Source: Burkholderiales bacterium (GTDB taxonomy: Bacteria > Pseudomonadota > Gammaproteobacteria > Burkholderiales > Burkholderiaceae_C). Taken from it: DNA of 64,000 bases. The position numbers were made by a program, and so were the translations under genes. The DNA is taken from positions 1 to 64,000 of the forward strand of contig CANJJE010000014.1 of the NCBI GenBank assembly GCA_947474755.1, given 5' to 3'. The notes below the pieces were generated by a model. The model had not been told where the DNA came from and did not search any database. It saw nothing but the letters and a program-made list of their open reading frames with translations. Positions 43,885 through 55,378 of this stretch are shown piece by piece; the stretch's first letter is position 1; each line of letters begins with the position of its first letter.

Positions 43885-46716
43885 TTACAGAGTTCTTGCC
43901 ACTTCCTTGACCTCGAAGAACTCCAGCTGGTCGCCCTCGGCGATGTCGTTGTAGTTCTTCAGCTTGATACCGCATTCGAAGCCGGCGACCACTTCCTTCA
44001 CATCGTCCTTCAGGCGGCGCACAGATTCGATCTCGCCGGTGTAGATCACCACGTTGTCGCGCAACAGGCGGAACCGGGCGCCGCGACGCACCAGTCCGGC
44101 GGTGACCATCGAACCTGCGACCGTGCCGATCTTCGACGCGACGAACACCGTGCGGATCTCGGCCGTGCCGATCGTTTCCTCGCGCTGTTCAGGCGCCAGC
44201 ATGCCGGTCATTGCCGCCTTGATCTCATCGACCGCGTCGTAAATGATGTTGTAGTAGCGAATATCGACACCGTTGTGCTCGGCCAGCTTGCGTGCGCCGG
44301 CGTCCGCTCGCACATTGAAGCCGATGATCACTGCCTTCGACGCGATCGCCAGGTTCACATCGCTCTCGCTGATGCCGCCCACCGCGCCGTGCACCACCTG
44401 CACCTTGACCTCGGCCGTGCTGAGCTTGAGAAGCGACTGCGCCAGTGCTTCCTGCGAGCCCTGAACGTCGGCCTTGATGATCAGTGCCAGCGACTGCGCC
44501 GCACCTTCGCCGACGTTCTCGAACATGTTCTCCAGCTTGGCGGCCTGCTGCTTCGCGAGCTTGACGTCGCGGTACTTGCCGGAGCGGAAGGTCGAGATCT
44601 CGCGGGCACGGCGTTCGTCGGCCAGCACCATGAATTCGTCACCGGCTTGCGGCACCTCGGTCAGGCCCTGGATTTCGACAGGGATCGACGGACCGGCTTC
44701 AGTGATCGCCTTGCCGTTCTCGTCGAGCATGGCGCGCACGCGACCATAGGTGGAACCGGCCAGCACCACGTCGCCGCGCCGCAACGTTCCAGATTGCACC
44801 AGTACGGTTGCAACCGGACCGCGGCCCTTGTCGAGCTTGGCTTCGATGACCAGTCCCTTGGCCATGCTGTCCTTCGGCGCCATCAATTCCAGCACCTCGG
44901 CCTGCAACAGCACCTGCTCGAGCAGGTCATCGATGCCCTGGCCGGTCTTGGCCGACACCGGCACGAAGGGCGACGAGCCACCGAATTCTTCAGGCACGAC
45001 TTCTTCGGCAACCAGTTCGCTCTTGAGGCGCTCCAGATTCGCACCGGGCTTGTCGATCTTGTTCATCGCGACCACCAGCGGCACACCGGCTGCTTTGGCG
45101 TGCGCGATCGCTTCCTTCGTCTGCGGCATCACGCCGTCGTCGGCGGCTACCACCAGGATCACCAGATCGGTGGCTTTCGCGCCCCGTGCACGCATTGCGG
45201 TGAAGGCGGCGTGGCCCGGGGTATCGAGAAAGGTGATCATGCCCCGCGGCGTGTCGACGTGGTAAGCGCCGATGTGCTGGGTGATGCCGCCAGCCTCACC
45301 CGCTGCCACGCGGGCGGTACGGATGTAGTCGAGCAGCGAGGTCTTGCCGTGGTCCACGTGGCCCATGACGGTGACCACCGGAGCGCGTGGCAGCAGTTCG
45401 TGCTCGGCTTCGCCCTCGACATCTTCTTCGAGGAAGGCATCCGGGTCGTCGAGCTTTGCGGCAAACGCCTTGTGGCCCATTTCCTCGACCAGGATCATCG
45501 CCGTTTCCTGGTCGAGTTGCTGGTTGATGGTGACCATCTGGCCGAGCTTCATCAGTTGCTTGATGACCTCGGAGGCCTTCACGCTCATCTTGTGCGCGAG
45601 ATCGGCAACGCTGATGGTCTCCGGCACGTGAACTTCCTGCACCTGCTGCTCGGCAGGTGCGACGAATGTCGACACCGACCCATCACTGCGCTCACCGCGG
45701 CGGCCGCCACGCGGCGCCCTCCAGCCCGCGCGGGCACCGCCGGGTGCATCGTTGCGGGTCTTCAGGCCGCGCTTCTTCGCCGCGTCATCCGCCCAGCTGG
45801 AAGACAACTTTTCGGATTTGACTGACTTCTTGTCGCCTGGCTTGGCCACGGCCGCACCCGGCGCACCGGCCACGGCAGCCGGCTTGTGGATGGTGCCCTT
45901 GATGCCTTCCTTGCCGAGTTCGACCGGCTTCGGCGGCTCTTCCGGCTTCTTCGCGTTCAGCACCTTCTTCGGCGCAGACATCATCGCGCGGATTGCCGAC
46001 GCTTCGTCCTCTGCAGCCTTGCGGCGCTTGGCCAGATCGAGCGCACGCTGCTTGTCTTCATCGACCACATCGGCGGCCTTGATGACACGCAGCTGCGGCT
46101 TGGCCGGCTCGACGGGCGGTGCGGCCACAGGCGTCGCCGGGGCACTGGCCTCGACGGCGGGAGCGGGAGCGGGAGCGGCCTCGGCGCGTGCGGCAGCGGC
46201 GATGGCTGCCTTCTGAGCCTCGGCCTCGGCCTCGGCGCGTGCACTTGCTTCAGCTGCCTCGCGTTCGGCACGTTCCTTTTCGTCACGCAGGCGCTGGCGT
46301 TCGGCCAGCTCGGCTTCCTGCTGGCGCAAGAGCTCGGCCTGGGCCTGGGCTTCGTGCTCGAGACGCATCAGCTCGGCGGTGTCGGGCTCTGGCGCCTCGG
46401 GAGCCGCGGGGGCGTCATCTCGTTTGACGAAGGTCCGCTTCTTGCGCACTTCGACCTGGATGGTGCGTGCCTTGCCACTGGAATCGGCCTGCTTGATTTC
46501 GCTGGTCGATTTCCGTGTCAGCGTGATCTTCTTGCGCTCGGCCCCGGCAGTGCCATGGGTGGCTCGCAGGTAGTCGAGCAACCGCTCCTTGTCGGAGTCG
46601 GTCAGAGCATCGTCCGTCGACGCCTTGCTGACCCCCGCGGACTGCAATTGATCGAGCAGTGCGGCAGCGGGGCGGTTCAGCTCGGCGGCGAGTTGGGCGA
46701 CGGTGGTCACGGCCAT
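43885..46716 (-). CDS. infB: Translation initiation factor IF-2
   Basis: IF-2 places initiator tRNA on the ribosome. The protein is 943 residues. It has an N-terminal IF2_N domain ([22 protein letters not shown]-type), then a long Ala/Glu/Pro-rich linker at about 120-330, a second IF2_N domain ([23 protein letters not shown]), and the GTPase domain with [18 protein letters not shown] and [16 protein letters not shown]. Follows nusA as in the conserved rimP-nusA-infB operon. Confidence 0.97.
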   Translation of the reverse strand: MAVTTVAQLAAELNRPAAALLDQLQSAGVSKASTDDALTDSDKERLLDYLRATHGTAGAERKKITLTRKSTSEIKQADSSGKARTIQVEVRKKRTFVKRDDAPAAPEAPEPDTAELMRLEHEAQAQAELLRQQEAELAERQRLRDEKERAEREAAEASARAEAEAEAQKAAIAAAARAEAAPAPAPAVEASAPATPVAAPPVEPAKPQLRVIKAADVVDEDKQRALDLAKRRKAAEDEASAIRAMMSAPKKVLNAKKPEEPPKPVELGKEGIKGTIHKPAAVAGAPGAAVAKPGDKKSVKSEKLSSSWADDAAKKRGLKTRNDAPGGARAGWRAPRGGRRGERSDGSVSTFVAPAEQQVQEVHVPETISVADLAHKMSVKASEVIKQLMKLGQMVTINQQLDQETAMILVEEMGHKAFAAKLDDPDAFLEEDVEGEAEHELLPRAPVVTVMGHVDHGKTSLLDYIRTARVAAGEAGGITQHIGAYHVDTPRGMITFLDTPGHAAFTAMRARGAKATDLVILVVAADDGVMPQTKEAIAHAKAAGVPLVVAMNKIDKPGANLERLKSELVAEEVVPEEFGGSSPFVPVSAKTGQGIDDLLEQVLLQAEVLELMAPKDSMAKGLVIEAKLDKGRGPVATVLVQSGTLRRGDVVLAGSTYGRVRAMLDENGKAITEAGPSIPVEIQGLTEVPQAGDEFMVLADERRAREISTFRSGKYRDVKLAKQQAAKLENMFENVGEGAAQSLALIIKADVQGSQEALAQSLLKLSTAEVKVQVVHGAVGGISESDVNLAIASKAVIIGFNVRADAGARKLAEHNGVDIRYYNIIYDAVDEIKAAMTGMLAPEQREETIGTAEIRTVFVASKIGTVAGSMVTAGLVRRGARFRLLRDNVVIYTGEIESVRRLKDDVKEVVAGFECGIKLKNYNDIAEGDQLEFFEVKEVARTL

Positions 46717-46789
46717 TGTGGAATCCTTGCTTCGGGTCTAGCGGCGCAGCGTGCGTGAGTACGGTGGAGGGCGAATGCTTGGAAGGCGC

Positions 46790-48268
46790 TCAGGTGGTGA
46801 ACCAGTGTTCACGCGCCTTCATGATCAACGACTTCGCCTTCTCATCATCAAGGCCGGAAATCTCGATCAGCTCGTCCACCGCCAGGTCGGCCAGGTCGTC
46901 GCGGGTGTGTACGCCACCATCGGCCAGCTTCGGGATCAGTTCGGGGTCGAGGCCTTCGAGGTCTCGCAGGTCCTGCGACACGTCACTGACGCTTTCCTCG
47001 CGGGCGATTTCCATCGTCAGCAAGGCGTCCTTGGCTCGCGTGCGCAGCTCGTTGACGGTATCTTCGTCGAAGCCTTCGATCTCGAGCATTTCCTGCATCG
47101 GTACGTAGGCGACTTCCTCCAGGCTGGAGAAGCCTTCGGCGATCAGGATGTCGGCGACTTCGGCATCGACATCGAGCTTGTCGACGAACAGCTTGCGCAC
47201 CACATCGCTCTCGCCGGCCTGCTTCACCGACGACTCTTCGGCTGTCATGATGTTGATGCGCCAGCCGGTCATCTCTGAGGCGAGGCGCACGTTCTGCCCG
47301 CCGCGCCCGATCGCGATCGCCAGGTTTTCCTCGTCGACGACCACGTCCATCGCGTGGCGGTCTTCATCGACGACGATCGACTGCACGTTCGCCGGCGCCA
47401 GTGCACCGATGACGAACTGTGCCGGATCATCCGACCACAGCACGATATCGACGCGCTCGCCGGCCAGTTCGTTGGTGACGCCATTGACGCGCGAGCCGCG
47501 CACGCCGACGCAGGTACCGATCGGGTCGACGCGCTTGTCATGCGACTGCACCGCGATCTTGGCGCGCGAACCCGGGTCTCGGGCGCAAGACTTGATCTCC
47601 AGCAGGCGCTGCTCGATTTCGGGCACTTCCTGGGCGAACAGTTCGATCATGAATCCTGGCGCGCTGCGCGACAGCAGGATCTGCGGGCCGCGCAAGGTCG
47701 AGTCGACTTCGGAGATGTAGGCACGCACGCGGTCGCCGATGCGCAGGTTCTCCTTCGGGATCATCTCGCTGCGGCGCAGGCGACCTTCGACGCGGCCGGA
47801 TTCGACGATCACATCGCCCTTGTCCAGGCGCTTGACGGTACCGACGAAGATCTTCTCGCCGCGCGACAGAAAGTCATTGAGCAGTTGCTCGCGCTCGGCA
47901 TCACGGATCTTCTGGAGGATCACCTGCTTGGCGGCCTGTGCGCCGATGCGACCGATCGACACCGATTCGACCGGTTCCTCGATGTAGTCGTCAACCTCGA
48001 TGTCAGGGATCTGCTCGAGCGCCTCGAAATGCAGGATCTCCGAATCTGGCAACTGCAAGCCCGCCTCATCGGCGACCACATGCCAGCGGCGAAAAGTTTC
48101 GTAGGCACCCGTATCGCGATCGACAGTCACCCGCATGTCGACTTCGCCGCCGTGCAGCTTCTTGGACGCCGACGCCAGCGCCGCCTCGACCGCGCTGAAA
48201 ACGACTTCGCGGTCCACGCTCTTCTCGCGCGAAATCGCATCCACCAGCATCAACAGTTCGCGGTTCAT
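46790..48268 (-). CDS. nusA: Transcription termination/antitermination factor NusA
   Basis: NusA binds RNA polymerase and RNA to control pausing and termination. Of 492 residues, the N-terminal domain starts [23 protein letters not shown]. An S1 domain follows ([39 protein letters not shown]), then KH domains ([37 protein letters not shown]). Two acidic C-terminal repeats are present, as in E. coli. Its ATG overlaps the rimP stop by 4 bases. Confidence 0.97.
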   Translation of the reverse strand: MNRELLMLVDAISREKSVDREVVFSAVEAALASASKKLHGGEVDMRVTVDRDTGAYETFRRWHVVADEAGLQLPDSEILHFEALEQIPDIEVDDYIEEPVESVSIGRIGAQAAKQVILQKIRDAEREQLLNDFLSRGEKIFVGTVKRLDKGDVIVESGRVEGRLRRSEMIPKENLRIGDRVRAYISEVDSTLRGPQILLSRSAPGFMIELFAQEVPEIEQRLLEIKSCARDPGSRAKIAVQSHDKRVDPIGTCVGVRGSRVNGVTNELAGERVDIVLWSDDPAQFVIGALAPANVQSIVVDEDRHAMDVVVDEENLAIAIGRGGQNVRLASEMTGWRINIMTAEESSVKQAGESDVVRKLFVDKLDVDAEVADILIAEGFSSLEEVAYVPMQEMLEIEGFDEDTVNELRTRAKDALLTMEIAREESVSDVSQDLRDLEGLDPELIPKLADGGVHTRDDLADLAVDELIEISGLDDEKAKSLIMKAREHWFTT

Positions 48269-48831
48269 CGTTTGCGGTCTCCATCCATTTCAGTTGCAGC
48301 CGACTCGACCTGCTCGTTCGGCTCTTGTGCAGGCGCCGCAAACCGACGCCCCTTGAAATCCACCACCGGCACCAGCCGGGCTTCTCGTACTTCATCGAAA
48401 GCAAAATCGAGAGCCTGGTCTACGCCATCGGCGTTGAACACCAGCCGCCAGCCCGCCTCCGGTGACTCCAGGGGCTCCAGAACACCCTGGAAATGCTTGC
48501 GCCCCTTGAACGCCACTTTCAGCGTCAGGTCGACTCGCTCGCCGCTGAATCGGACGAAATCGGCTGGCTTCTTCAGCGGTCGGTCCAGGCCGGGAGACGA
48601 GACTTCAAGCCGCTCGTACGCACAGTTCGCGACCTCCAGCACGTGCTGCAATTGCCGCGTCACGCGCTCGCAGTCCTCGACCGTGATGAATTCGCCGCCC
48701 GCCGATGCCGACACCACTGGCGCGAGCTTGTCGATGTACACGCGCAGCAGCCCCTTCGGACTGCGCTCGGTGTCCACCAAGTCGTAACCCAGCCCGGTCA
48801 CGGTTTTTTCAACGGCGTTCTGCCAACTCAT
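48265..48831 (-). CDS. rimP: Ribosome maturation factor RimP
   Basis: RimP is required for 30S maturation. The 188-residue sequence starts [29 protein letters not shown] and has the ECxxVS-like [18 protein letters not shown] and the block [27 protein letters not shown], which is the family signature. It heads rimP-nusA-infB. A promoter and a terminator-like hairpin precede it. Confidence 0.96.
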   Translation of the reverse strand: MSWQNAVEKTVTGLGYDLVDTERSPKGLLRVYIDKLAPVVSASAGGEFITVEDCERVTRQLQHVLEVANCAYERLEVSSPGLDRPLKKPADFVRFSGERVDLTLKVAFKGRKHFQGVLEPLESPEAGWRLVFNADGVDQALDFAFDEVREARLVPVVDFKGRRFAAPAQEPNEQVESAATEMDGDRKR

Positions 48832-48883
48832 TCCCGATCGATTCCCCGCTTACTCAATTCGTTTCATTGGATTCCGATCGGCC

Positions 48884-48913
48884 AAAAAAAATGGGCTGGA
48901 AGAGTCCGCCCAT
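48884..48913 (-). terminator. Terminator-like hairpin in the rimP leader (possible attenuator)
   Basis: On the minus strand ATGGGC, an 11-base loop and GCCCAT are followed by seven T residues. It lies between the promoter at 48944-48972 and the rimP ATG, so any rimP-nusA-infB transcript must pass it. Regulation by NusA feedback is a reasonable guess. Confidence 0.6.
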
Positions 48914-48943
48914 GTTCTTGGTCTAACGTCTCGGAAAACCAGC

Positions 48944-48972
48944 ATTGTAGCTTGCGGTCTCGGCACCGGCAA
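48944..48972 (-). promoter_or_regulatory. Sigma-70 promoter of rimP-nusA-infB
   Basis: TTGCCG (48972-48967) and TACAAT (48949-48944) on the minus strand are separated by exactly 17 bases. The predicted start leaves a leader of about 105 bases containing the hairpin at 48884-48913. Confidence 0.65.
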
Positions 48973-49087
48973 CACCTTGTGCTGTCAAGTGTGCCGAACT
49001 CGCCGAGGGCGGCCCAGCCCTTGCCGCCCGCTGAGACGAGTCGCATGCGTGCAAGAATCCGCCGCCTTTGACCGCCTGGAACACACC

Positions 49088-49873
49088 ATGGGATTTCTGA
49101 CCGGTAAGCGTTTGTTGATCACCGGGGTACTGTCGAACCGCTCGATTGCCTACGGCATCGCACGGGCCTGCCACCGCGAAGGCGCCGAACTGGCGTTCAG
49201 CTACGTCGGCGACCGCTTCAAGGAACGAACCGCGGCACTGGCGGCCGATTTCGGTTCGACCCTGCTGTACGACTGCGATGTCGCCGACGACGCCCAGATC
49301 GAGCGCCTGTTCAGTCAACTGGGGGAGGTCTGGCCCGAGTTCGATGGGTTCGTCCACTCGATCGGGTTCGCCACCCGTGAATCGATTGCAGGCGACTTCC
49401 TGGATGGCCTGTCCCGCGAATCATTCCGGATCGCACACGATATCTCCGCCTACAGCTTCCCGGCCATGGCCAAGGCGGCGCTGCCGCGACTGCGCGCAGG
49501 CTCGGCGCTGCTCACGCTGACCTACCTGGGTGCCCTGCGGGCGGTACCGAACTACAACACGATGGGGCTGGCCAAGGCCTCGCTCGAAGCCAGCGTGCGC
49601 TACCTCGCCGAAAGCGTCGGCCCACGCGGCATCCGCGTCAACGGCATCTCGGCCGGACCGATCAAGACGCTGGCGGCGTCGGGCATCAAGGGCTTCGGCA
49701 AGATCCTCGATGTCGTCGAGTCCACCGCCCCGCTACGCCGCAATGTGACGATCGACGACGTCGGCAATGTCGCTGCCTTCCTGCTGTCCGATCTGGCCGC
49801 TGGCGTGACTTCGGAAATCACCTACGTCGACGGGGGCTTCAGCCACGCCATGGGTGGCGGCAATCTGAGCTGA
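49088..49873 (+). CDS. fabI: Enoyl-[acyl-carrier-protein] reductase (NADH)
   Basis: FabI performs the last reduction in each round of fatty acid elongation. The 261-residue short-chain dehydrogenase has the variant nucleotide motif [17 protein letters not shown] and the Y-x6-K catalytic pair in [33 protein letters not shown] resembles the substrate loop targeted by triclosan in the family. ATG 49088 fits FabI; the open frame upstream lacks homology. Confidence 0.95.
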   Translation: MGFLTGKRLLITGVLSNRSIAYGIARACHREGAELAFSYVGDRFKERTAALAADFGSTLLYDCDVADDAQIERLFSQLGEVWPEFDGFVHSIGFATRESIAGDFLDGLSRESFRIAHDISAYSFPAMAKAALPRLRAGSALLTLTYLGALRAVPNYNTMGLAKASLEASVRYLAESVGPRGIRVNGISAGPIKTLAASGIKGFGKILDVVESTAPLRRNVTIDDVGNVAAFLLSDLAAGVTSEITYVDGGFSHAMGGGNLS

Positions 49874-49902
49874 ACCACTCTCGGCTCGGCGGGCCCGGTT
49901 CC

Positions 49903-50526
49903 TCAGAGCTTGGACTTCACCAGTTCGTAGGTCTGCTCGGCCAGCGGCACCGCGCTGGCGAGCAGCGCATCGATTTCCCGCCGACACGCTGCGGCATAGG
50001 CCGCATCCTTCAGGCTGGGAACGTTGATGTACACATTCAGCGCGGCGCTGCGCAAGGCCGCCTGCGCAGCCAGCGCACCGACGCCGGCATCGCTGATCAC
50101 GTTGGTGTTGCCCACCTTCGCGGCGCGCAACGCCAGCGAGATCACGTCGGCACTCGCACGAGCACAGGCGAGCGGCGCTTCGGTGGCCGCCTTCAGGCCC
50201 GCCTGGATCGCCGCGCCGCGTTGCGCCTTCTGCTCGTCGCTTTCCTTTGGCAAGCCATAGGCGGCCATCAGGCCATCGAAGGCAGCGATATCTTCGGCAA
50301 CCATGTCGACCAGGCGGCGGCGCAGCGATTCGGCATCGTCGAGCACCGCGCGCATCTCGCCTTCCACCTCGGCGTAGTTCTTCTTGCCAATGGTGAGGTT
50401 GCACATCATGCCGACCAGTGCGGCGCCCATGGCGCCGATGATGGCTGCGGCACTCCCACCGCCAGGCGTGGCCCCACTGCTGGCAAGTCGGTCGAGGAAG
50501 GTGGTGACGCTTTGGTCAACGATCAT
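49903..50526 (-). CDS. fchA: Methenyltetrahydrofolate cyclohydrolase (cyclodeaminase family)
   Basis: The 207-residue helical protein carries the cyclodeaminase fold motifs TTFLDRLASSGATPGGGSAAAI and VGNTNVISDAGVGALAAQAALRSA. In methylotrophs FchA interconverts methenyl-H4F and formyl-H4F. Its neighbours mtdA, hprA, mcl and ftfL make this role much more likely than histidine degradation. ATG 50526 has GGAG upstream. It follows mtdA by 13 bases. Confidence 0.9.
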   Translation of the reverse strand: MIVDQSVTTFLDRLASSGATPGGGSAAAIIGAMGAALVGMMCNLTIGKKNYAEVEGEMRAVLDDAESLRRRLVDMVAEDIAAFDGLMAAYGLPKESDEQKAQRGAAIQAGLKAATEAPLACARASADVISLALRAAKVGNTNVISDAGVGALAAQAALRSAALNVYINVPSLKDAAYAAACRREIDALLASAVPLAEQTYELVKSKL

Positions 50527-50539
50527 GGGGATCTCCGGT

Positions 50540-51403
50540 TCAGGCCATTGATTTGGCCTTGGCGTAAATCGCCTCGGCATCCAGCACCTGGTCGGGTGCC
50601 TCGAACAACTGGGCGATGCAGGCGCGGTGCACTGCCAGCTTGAGCGCGCCGAAGCCGATCGCGCCCCAGCAGATCTTGCCGTCCCGGTCGACGCCCCGGT
50701 CCATCATGTCGATGCCCGCCAGCCCCAGCGGTGGCGTCGCATTGGCGTCTGCCATCAGTTCGAGCGTCGGGTTGTTCTTCCAGTCTTCCTCGCGCAGGAG
50801 CACCGAACTGGCAGCGCCGGTCGCGAAGACGATCTGCGCGCCCTCGCAGGCCCTGGCGCGAGCGTCGATGTCGGCGGCCGCGATGGCGAACACCTCGATG
50901 CCGAATGCGGCCTTCAGGTGATCAGCGACTTTCTGGGCGTTGTCCAGAGCACGCGAGGTGATGGCGACCACCGCGCCCTCCTTCGCCAGCATCACCGCCG
51001 CGCGCTGCCCGACCGGTCCGGTGCCTGCCAGGATCACCGCACGCTTGCCCGCGACGCTGCCGCCCGCGCCCTTGAGCACACAGGCCACGGCGGCGGCGGC
51101 GGTGGTGTTCGAGCCATTGCTGTCGAGCATCACCGACACGCGGAAGCTGGAGAAGAACTTCTTTCGCACCGCCTTCAGCAAGGCCTCGCCGGCCGGAAGA
51201 TTGCTGCCACCGACGAACAGCGCGGTGTGCTTCTTGTCCTTCGGTGCGCGGGTGAAGATGGCGCCATCGACCAGCGCGCCGACGTTGTCGGTCGTGATGC
51301 CGCCATAGGCCATCACATGGTCGGCGCCGCCGTCATAGCCGACCACGGTGTCGAACACCGAGGGAATGGCGTCGGTGTCCAGCTGGAACAGGAGTTTCTT
51401 CAT
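50540..51403 (-). CDS. mtdA: NADP-dependent methylene-H4F / methylene-H4MPT dehydrogenase
   Basis: MtdA oxidises or reduces C1 groups between methylene and methenyl forms on tetrahydrofolate (and methanopterin). The 287-residue protein shows MKKLLFQLDTDAIPSVFDTVVGYDGG, the NADP-binding GTGPVGQRAAVMLAKEGA and ANATPPLGLAGIDMMDRG, all typical. Start ATG 51403; the open frame further upstream overlaps hprA in another frame and is discarded. Middle gene of hprA-mtdA-fchA. Confidence 0.95.
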   Translation of the reverse strand: MKKLLFQLDTDAIPSVFDTVVGYDGGADHVMAYGGITTDNVGALVDGAIFTRAPKDKKHTALFVGGSNLPAGEALLKAVRKKFFSSFRVSVMLDSNGSNTTAAAAVACVLKGAGGSVAGKRAVILAGTGPVGQRAAVMLAKEGAVVAITSRALDNAQKVADHLKAAFGIEVFAIAAADIDARARACEGAQIVFATGAASSVLLREEDWKNNPTLELMADANATPPLGLAGIDMMDRGVDRDGKICWGAIGFGALKLAVHRACIAQLFEAPDQVLDAEAIYAKAKSMA

Positions 51404-51423
51404 GGGGTTCTCTCGGCGACCGA

Positions 51424-52374
51424 TCAGGTCACCAGGTTCTGGGGGCTGCCTTGGACAAACAGCTCGACATTGTCGATGAGCTGATCGGCCAGCCCCTGCA
51501 TGGCACCCTTGGAGGCCCAGGCCACGTGCGGCGTCAGGATGAAGTTCGGCAGCCGCAGGTCCAGCAGCGGATTGCCCCGGGTGGGCGGCTCGGTGCTCAG
51601 CACGTCGAACCCGGCGCCGGCGATCCAGCCTTCGGTGAGCGCCGTGGCTAGTGCCGACTCGTCGACCAGCCCGCCGCGCGCGGTGTTGATCAGGACCGCG
51701 TTGCACTTCATCTGGCGCAGCTGGGCGGGCCCGATCAGGTTCCGGGTTGCGGGCACCAGCGGGCAATGCAGCGAGATCACGTCGGACTCGGCCAGCACCT
51801 GGTCAAGGGGCGTGCGCTCGGCGCGTGCAGGCGTGCCGGGCGTGGTCTCGGCAAACAGCACCCGCATGCCAAAGGCGCGCGCAAGCGCCGCCGTGCCCTG
51901 CCCCAGCGCCCCGCCGCCGACGATGCCCATCGTGCTGCCGTGCAGGTCACCGATCGGGTGGTCGAAGAAGCAGAACTGCTCACACTGCTGCCAGCGCCCG
52001 TGCTCGACGTCGGCCCGGTAGGCGAGCAGACTGCGGCGCAGCGCCAGGATCAGCGCGAAAACATGCTCGGGCACGGTGTGCACCGCATAGTTGCGGATAT
52101 TGCACACCGCGATGCCGAGTTCGCGGCAGGCGGCGACATCGACGATGTCATGGCCGGTGGCCGCCACTGCGATCAGCTTGAGCTTCGGCAACTGCGCAAG
52201 CGTCTCGGCGCGCAGCGGCGCCTTGTTGGTCAGCGCGATGGTGGCCTCGCGCAAGCGCGGCTGCGTCTGGTCTTGCGAGGTGGTGGCGTATTCCGCCCAG
52301 GTGTGGTCGAAGGCCGGGCGGCGCACGGTGGCTTGCAGGGTCGAGCGGTCGAGGAAGACCAGGTGTTCCATCAT
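51424..52374 (-). CDS. hprA: Hydroxypyruvate reductase / D-glycerate dehydrogenase
   Basis: HprA reduces hydroxypyruvate to glycerate in the serine cycle. It is a D-2-hydroxyacid dehydrogenase of 316 residues with NAD motif MGIVGGGALGQGTAALARAFG, the arginine in LINTARGGLVDESAL, the glutamate in GAGFDVLSTEPP and the catalytic histidine in TPHVAW. Two adjacent ATGs (52374, 52371) are possible starts. It is divergent from mcl with about 110 bases between. Confidence 0.92.
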   Translation of the reverse strand: MMEHLVFLDRSTLQATVRRPAFDHTWAEYATTSQDQTQPRLREATIALTNKAPLRAETLAQLPKLKLIAVAATGHDIVDVAACRELGIAVCNIRNYAVHTVPEHVFALILALRRSLLAYRADVEHGRWQQCEQFCFFDHPIGDLHGSTMGIVGGGALGQGTAALARAFGMRVLFAETTPGTPARAERTPLDQVLAESDVISLHCPLVPATRNLIGPAQLRQMKCNAVLINTARGGLVDESALATALTEGWIAGAGFDVLSTEPPTRGNPLLDLRLPNFILTPHVAWASKGAMQGLADQLIDNVELFVQGSPQNLVT

Positions 52375-52487
52375 GATCGGCGAGGCTTTTTCGTGAGTTC
52401 GCCGAATGATGGCTCGAATCGCACTTGGGGCTCGATCAGAATCCCCCGCTGGCGCCGAATCGCCGCGCCATCGCCACCAGGACTGCC

Positions 52488-53462
52488 ATGAGCTTCACCC
52501 GCATCCAGCCTGCCACACCCCGACTGAGCCGCACCGAGCTGGCGGTGCCGGGGTCGAAACCGCAGCTGTTCGAAAAGGCCGCGCGGTCCGCCGCGGACAG
52601 CGTCTTCCTCGACTGCGAAGACGCCGTGTCTCCCGAGGACAAGGATCAGGCGCGGCTGAACATCGTGGCCGCGCTCAACGACATCGACTGGGGCCGCAAG
52701 ACGGTGATGGTGCGCATCAACGGCCTGGACACGCACCACATGTACCGCGATGTGATCGACATCGTCGAAGCCTGCCCGCGGCTCGACATGATCCTGATCC
52801 CGAAGGTAGGCGTTGCGGCCGACATCTATGCGGTGGACGTGCTGGTGTCGCAGATCGAGGCTGCGAAACAGCGCACCAAGCGCATCGGCTTCGAGGCGCT
52901 GATCGAGACCGCGCTCGGCATGGCGAACGTGGAAGCCATTGCGCAAGCGTCGAAGCGGCTGGAGGCGATGAGCTTCGGCGTGGCCGACTACGCCGCCTCG
53001 ACGCGCGCACGCACCACCGGCATCGGCGGCGTCCATCCCGACAGCGCCGTGCTGAGCCATGCAGACGAACAGGGCCAGCGCCACACCTACTGGACCGACC
53101 CCTGGCATGCGGCACAAACGCGCATGCTGATCGCCTGCCGTGCCTATGGTCTGCGACCGATCGACGGGCCGTACGGCGACTTCAGCGATCCGGAGGGCTT
53201 CCTGTCGGCCGCCAGACGTGCGTCAGTGCTGGGCTACGAGGGCAAGTGGGTGATCCACCCCTCGCAGATCGAAGCGGCGAACACCGTCTACACGCCCAGC
53301 GATGCCGAAGTGCAGCAGGCCCGCCGCATCATCGACGCGATGCATCAGGCACGCCAGCAGGGCCTGGGCGCGGTGTCGCTCGACGGCCGGCTGATCGACA
53401 CCGTGAACATCCTGATGGCCGAGAACCTGCTTGCCAAGGCCGATGCCATCGCCGCGCGCTGA
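52488..53462 (+). CDS. mcl: L-malyl-CoA / beta-methylmalyl-CoA lyase
   Basis: Mcl cleaves malyl-CoA to acetyl-CoA and glyoxylate (serine cycle) and can act on beta-methylmalyl-CoA (ethylmalonyl-CoA pathway). The HpcH/HpaI-type barrel is seen in ELAVPGSKPQLFEKAARSAADSVFLDCEDAVSP-type sequence with the key LDCEDAV. RIGFEALIETALGMANVE and GKWVIHPSQIEAAN also belong to the family. ATG 52488 gives 324 residues. Next to ftfL, facing away from hprA. Confidence 0.93.
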   Translation: MSFTRIQPATPRLSRTELAVPGSKPQLFEKAARSAADSVFLDCEDAVSPEDKDQARLNIVAALNDIDWGRKTVMVRINGLDTHHMYRDVIDIVEACPRLDMILIPKVGVAADIYAVDVLVSQIEAAKQRTKRIGFEALIETALGMANVEAIAQASKRLEAMSFGVADYAASTRARTTGIGGVHPDSAVLSHADEQGQRHTYWTDPWHAAQTRMLIACRAYGLRPIDGPYGDFSDPEGFLSAARRASVLGYEGKWVIHPSQIEAANTVYTPSDAEVQQARRIIDAMHQARQQGLGAVSLDGRLIDTVNILMAENLLAKADAIAAR

Positions 53463-53504
53463 AACCATCCCGGCACCTCACCGTCCCCTGACCACCCACA
53501 CCCC

Positions 53505-55178
53505 ATGGCCTCCGACCTCGATATCGCGCAGCGCGCCACGATGCAGCGCATCACCCAGGTGGCCGAGCGCATCGGCATCCCCGAGGACGCACTCGAACCC
53601 TACGGACACTACAAGGCAAAGATCTCGCTGGAATACCTCGACAGCCTGAAGGGCCGCCACGACGGCAAGCTGATCCTGGTGACCGCCATCAGCCCGACAC
53701 CGGCTGGTGAAGGCAAAACCACCACCACCGTGGGCCTGGGCGATGCGTTGAACCGCATCGGCCGGAAAACCATGATCTGCCTGCGCGAGCCGTCGCTGGG
53801 CCCGGTGTTCGGCCTCAAGGGCGGCGCGACCGGCGGCGGTCATGCGCAGGTCGTGCCGATGGAAGACATCAACCTGCACTTCACCGGCGACTTCCATGCG
53901 GTTGCCGCAGCGCACAACCTGCTGTCGGCCCTGATCGATAACCATATCCACCGCGGCAACGAGCTGCGCATCGACCCGCAGCTGATCACCTGGAAGCGCG
54001 TGGTCGACATGAATGACCGCGCGCTGCGCAAGATCGTCGTCGGCATGGGTGGCTCGGCCAACGGTTTGCAGCGCGAAGACGGCTACGACATCGTCGTGGC
54101 GTCGGAGGTGATGGCGATCCTGTGCCTGGCGCTGTCGCGACACGACCTGAAGGAGCGCCTGGGCCGCATCATCATCGGCTACACCCAGGACGAACGGCGG
54201 CCGATCTACGCCCGCGACCTGAAAGCCCACGGCGCGATGGCCGTGCTGCTGAAGGACGCGGTCAAGCCGAACCTGGTGCAGACGCTGGAGAACAACCCGG
54301 CCATCATCCACGGCGGTCCGTTTGCCAACATCGCGCACGGCTGCAACTCGGTCACTGCCACCAAGGCGGGGCTGAAGCTGGCCGACTACGTGGTCACCGA
54401 GGCAGGATTCGGCGCCGACCTGGGTGCCGAGAAGTTCATCGACATCAAGTGCCGCATGGCCGGCCTGCACCCGGCAGCGGTGGCGCTGGTAGCCACGATC
54501 CGCGCCCTGAAGTTCCACGGCGGCGTGAAGAAGGAAGACCTGAATCAGGAGAATCTGGCCGCGCTCGACAAGGGCATCGTCAACATCGAGCGTCATCTGC
54601 GCAACATCACCGAGCACTACGGCCTGCCGTGCGTGGTGTCGGTCAACCACTTCACGGCCGATACCGACGCCGAGATGGCGCTGCTGAAGGGCCGGATCGA
54701 AGCGCTTGGCGGCCGCTTCGTCGTCGCGCGCCACTGGGCCGAAGGTAGCCGGGGCGCTGAGGCTCTCGCACGAGCGGTGGTGGAACTGGCCGAGAACTTT
54801 CACGGTCGGCACCGCTTCGTCTACCCCGACAGCGACACGCTGCAGGCCAAGATCACCGCGGTCGCCACCCGGATCTACGGCGCCGGTGAAGTCACCTTTG
54901 CCGACGCCGCTCGCAAGCAGCTGGAAGCGTGGAACCCCGACTACGGGCACTTCCCGGTGTGCATGGCGAAGACGCAGATGTCGTTCTCGGCCGACCCGTC
55001 GGTGCGCGGCGCTCCGAGCGGCCACACGCTGAACGTGCGCGAGGTGCGGCTGGCCAATGGCGCCGGCTTTGTCGTCGCGATCTGCGGAGACATGATGACG
55101 ATGCCAGGCCTGCCGGCTGTGCCGGCGGCCGAGCGCATCGACATCGATGACGAGGGGCGGGTCTCGGGGCTGTTTTGA
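53505..55178 (+). CDS. ftfL: Formate-tetrahydrofolate ligase
   Basis: FtfL activates formate with ATP onto tetrahydrofolate, feeding C1 units into the serine cycle. The 557-residue protein has the P-loop [22 protein letters not shown] near residue 65, [32 protein letters not shown] and the closing [24 protein letters not shown] 53505 is 42 bases after mcl. Complete and of normal length. Confidence 0.97.
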   Translation: MASDLDIAQRATMQRITQVAERIGIPEDALEPYGHYKAKISLEYLDSLKGRHDGKLILVTAISPTPAGEGKTTTTVGLGDALNRIGRKTMICLREPSLGPVFGLKGGATGGGHAQVVPMEDINLHFTGDFHAVAAAHNLLSALIDNHIHRGNELRIDPQLITWKRVVDMNDRALRKIVVGMGGSANGLQREDGYDIVVASEVMAILCLALSRHDLKERLGRIIIGYTQDERRPIYARDLKAHGAMAVLLKDAVKPNLVQTLENNPAIIHGGPFANIAHGCNSVTATKAGLKLADYVVTEAGFGADLGAEKFIDIKCRMAGLHPAAVALVATIRALKFHGGVKKEDLNQENLAALDKGIVNIERHLRNITEHYGLPCVVSVNHFTADTDAEMALLKGRIEALGGRFVVARHWAEGSRGAEALARAVVELAENFHGRHRFVYPDSDTLQAKITAVATRIYGAGEVTFADAARKQLEAWNPDYGHFPVCMAKTQMSFSADPSVRGAPSGHTLNVREVRLANGAGFVVAICGDMMTMPGLPAVPAAERIDIDDEGRVSGLF

Positions 55179-55378
55179 GGGCGGCCGACTGCTGGGGGCC
55201 AGGACGGGCGAAACGCGCTGTCCAGCACACATGCCAGCGGCCATTGACGTGCAGGCTGCACGGATCGCCAGTTTCAATTCGAGCCGCCGATGCGTTGGCG
55301 CTTCGTCCGACAGGCAGACTACCGGCGCGGCGCCGACAGCGTCTGCTTGCATTTCATCGCAGCACAAGGAGAACGATC

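Noticed and set aside
43364-43975. Long N-terminal extension of truB
   Set aside because: It overlaps rbfA antiphase and has no TruB homology; GTG 43363 with GGGAGG gives the normal length.
53478-55367. Open frame of over 600 codons on the minus strand across ftfL
   Set aside because: Antisense shadow of a complete formate-tetrahydrofolate ligase; Arg/His/Val-rich and without family features.
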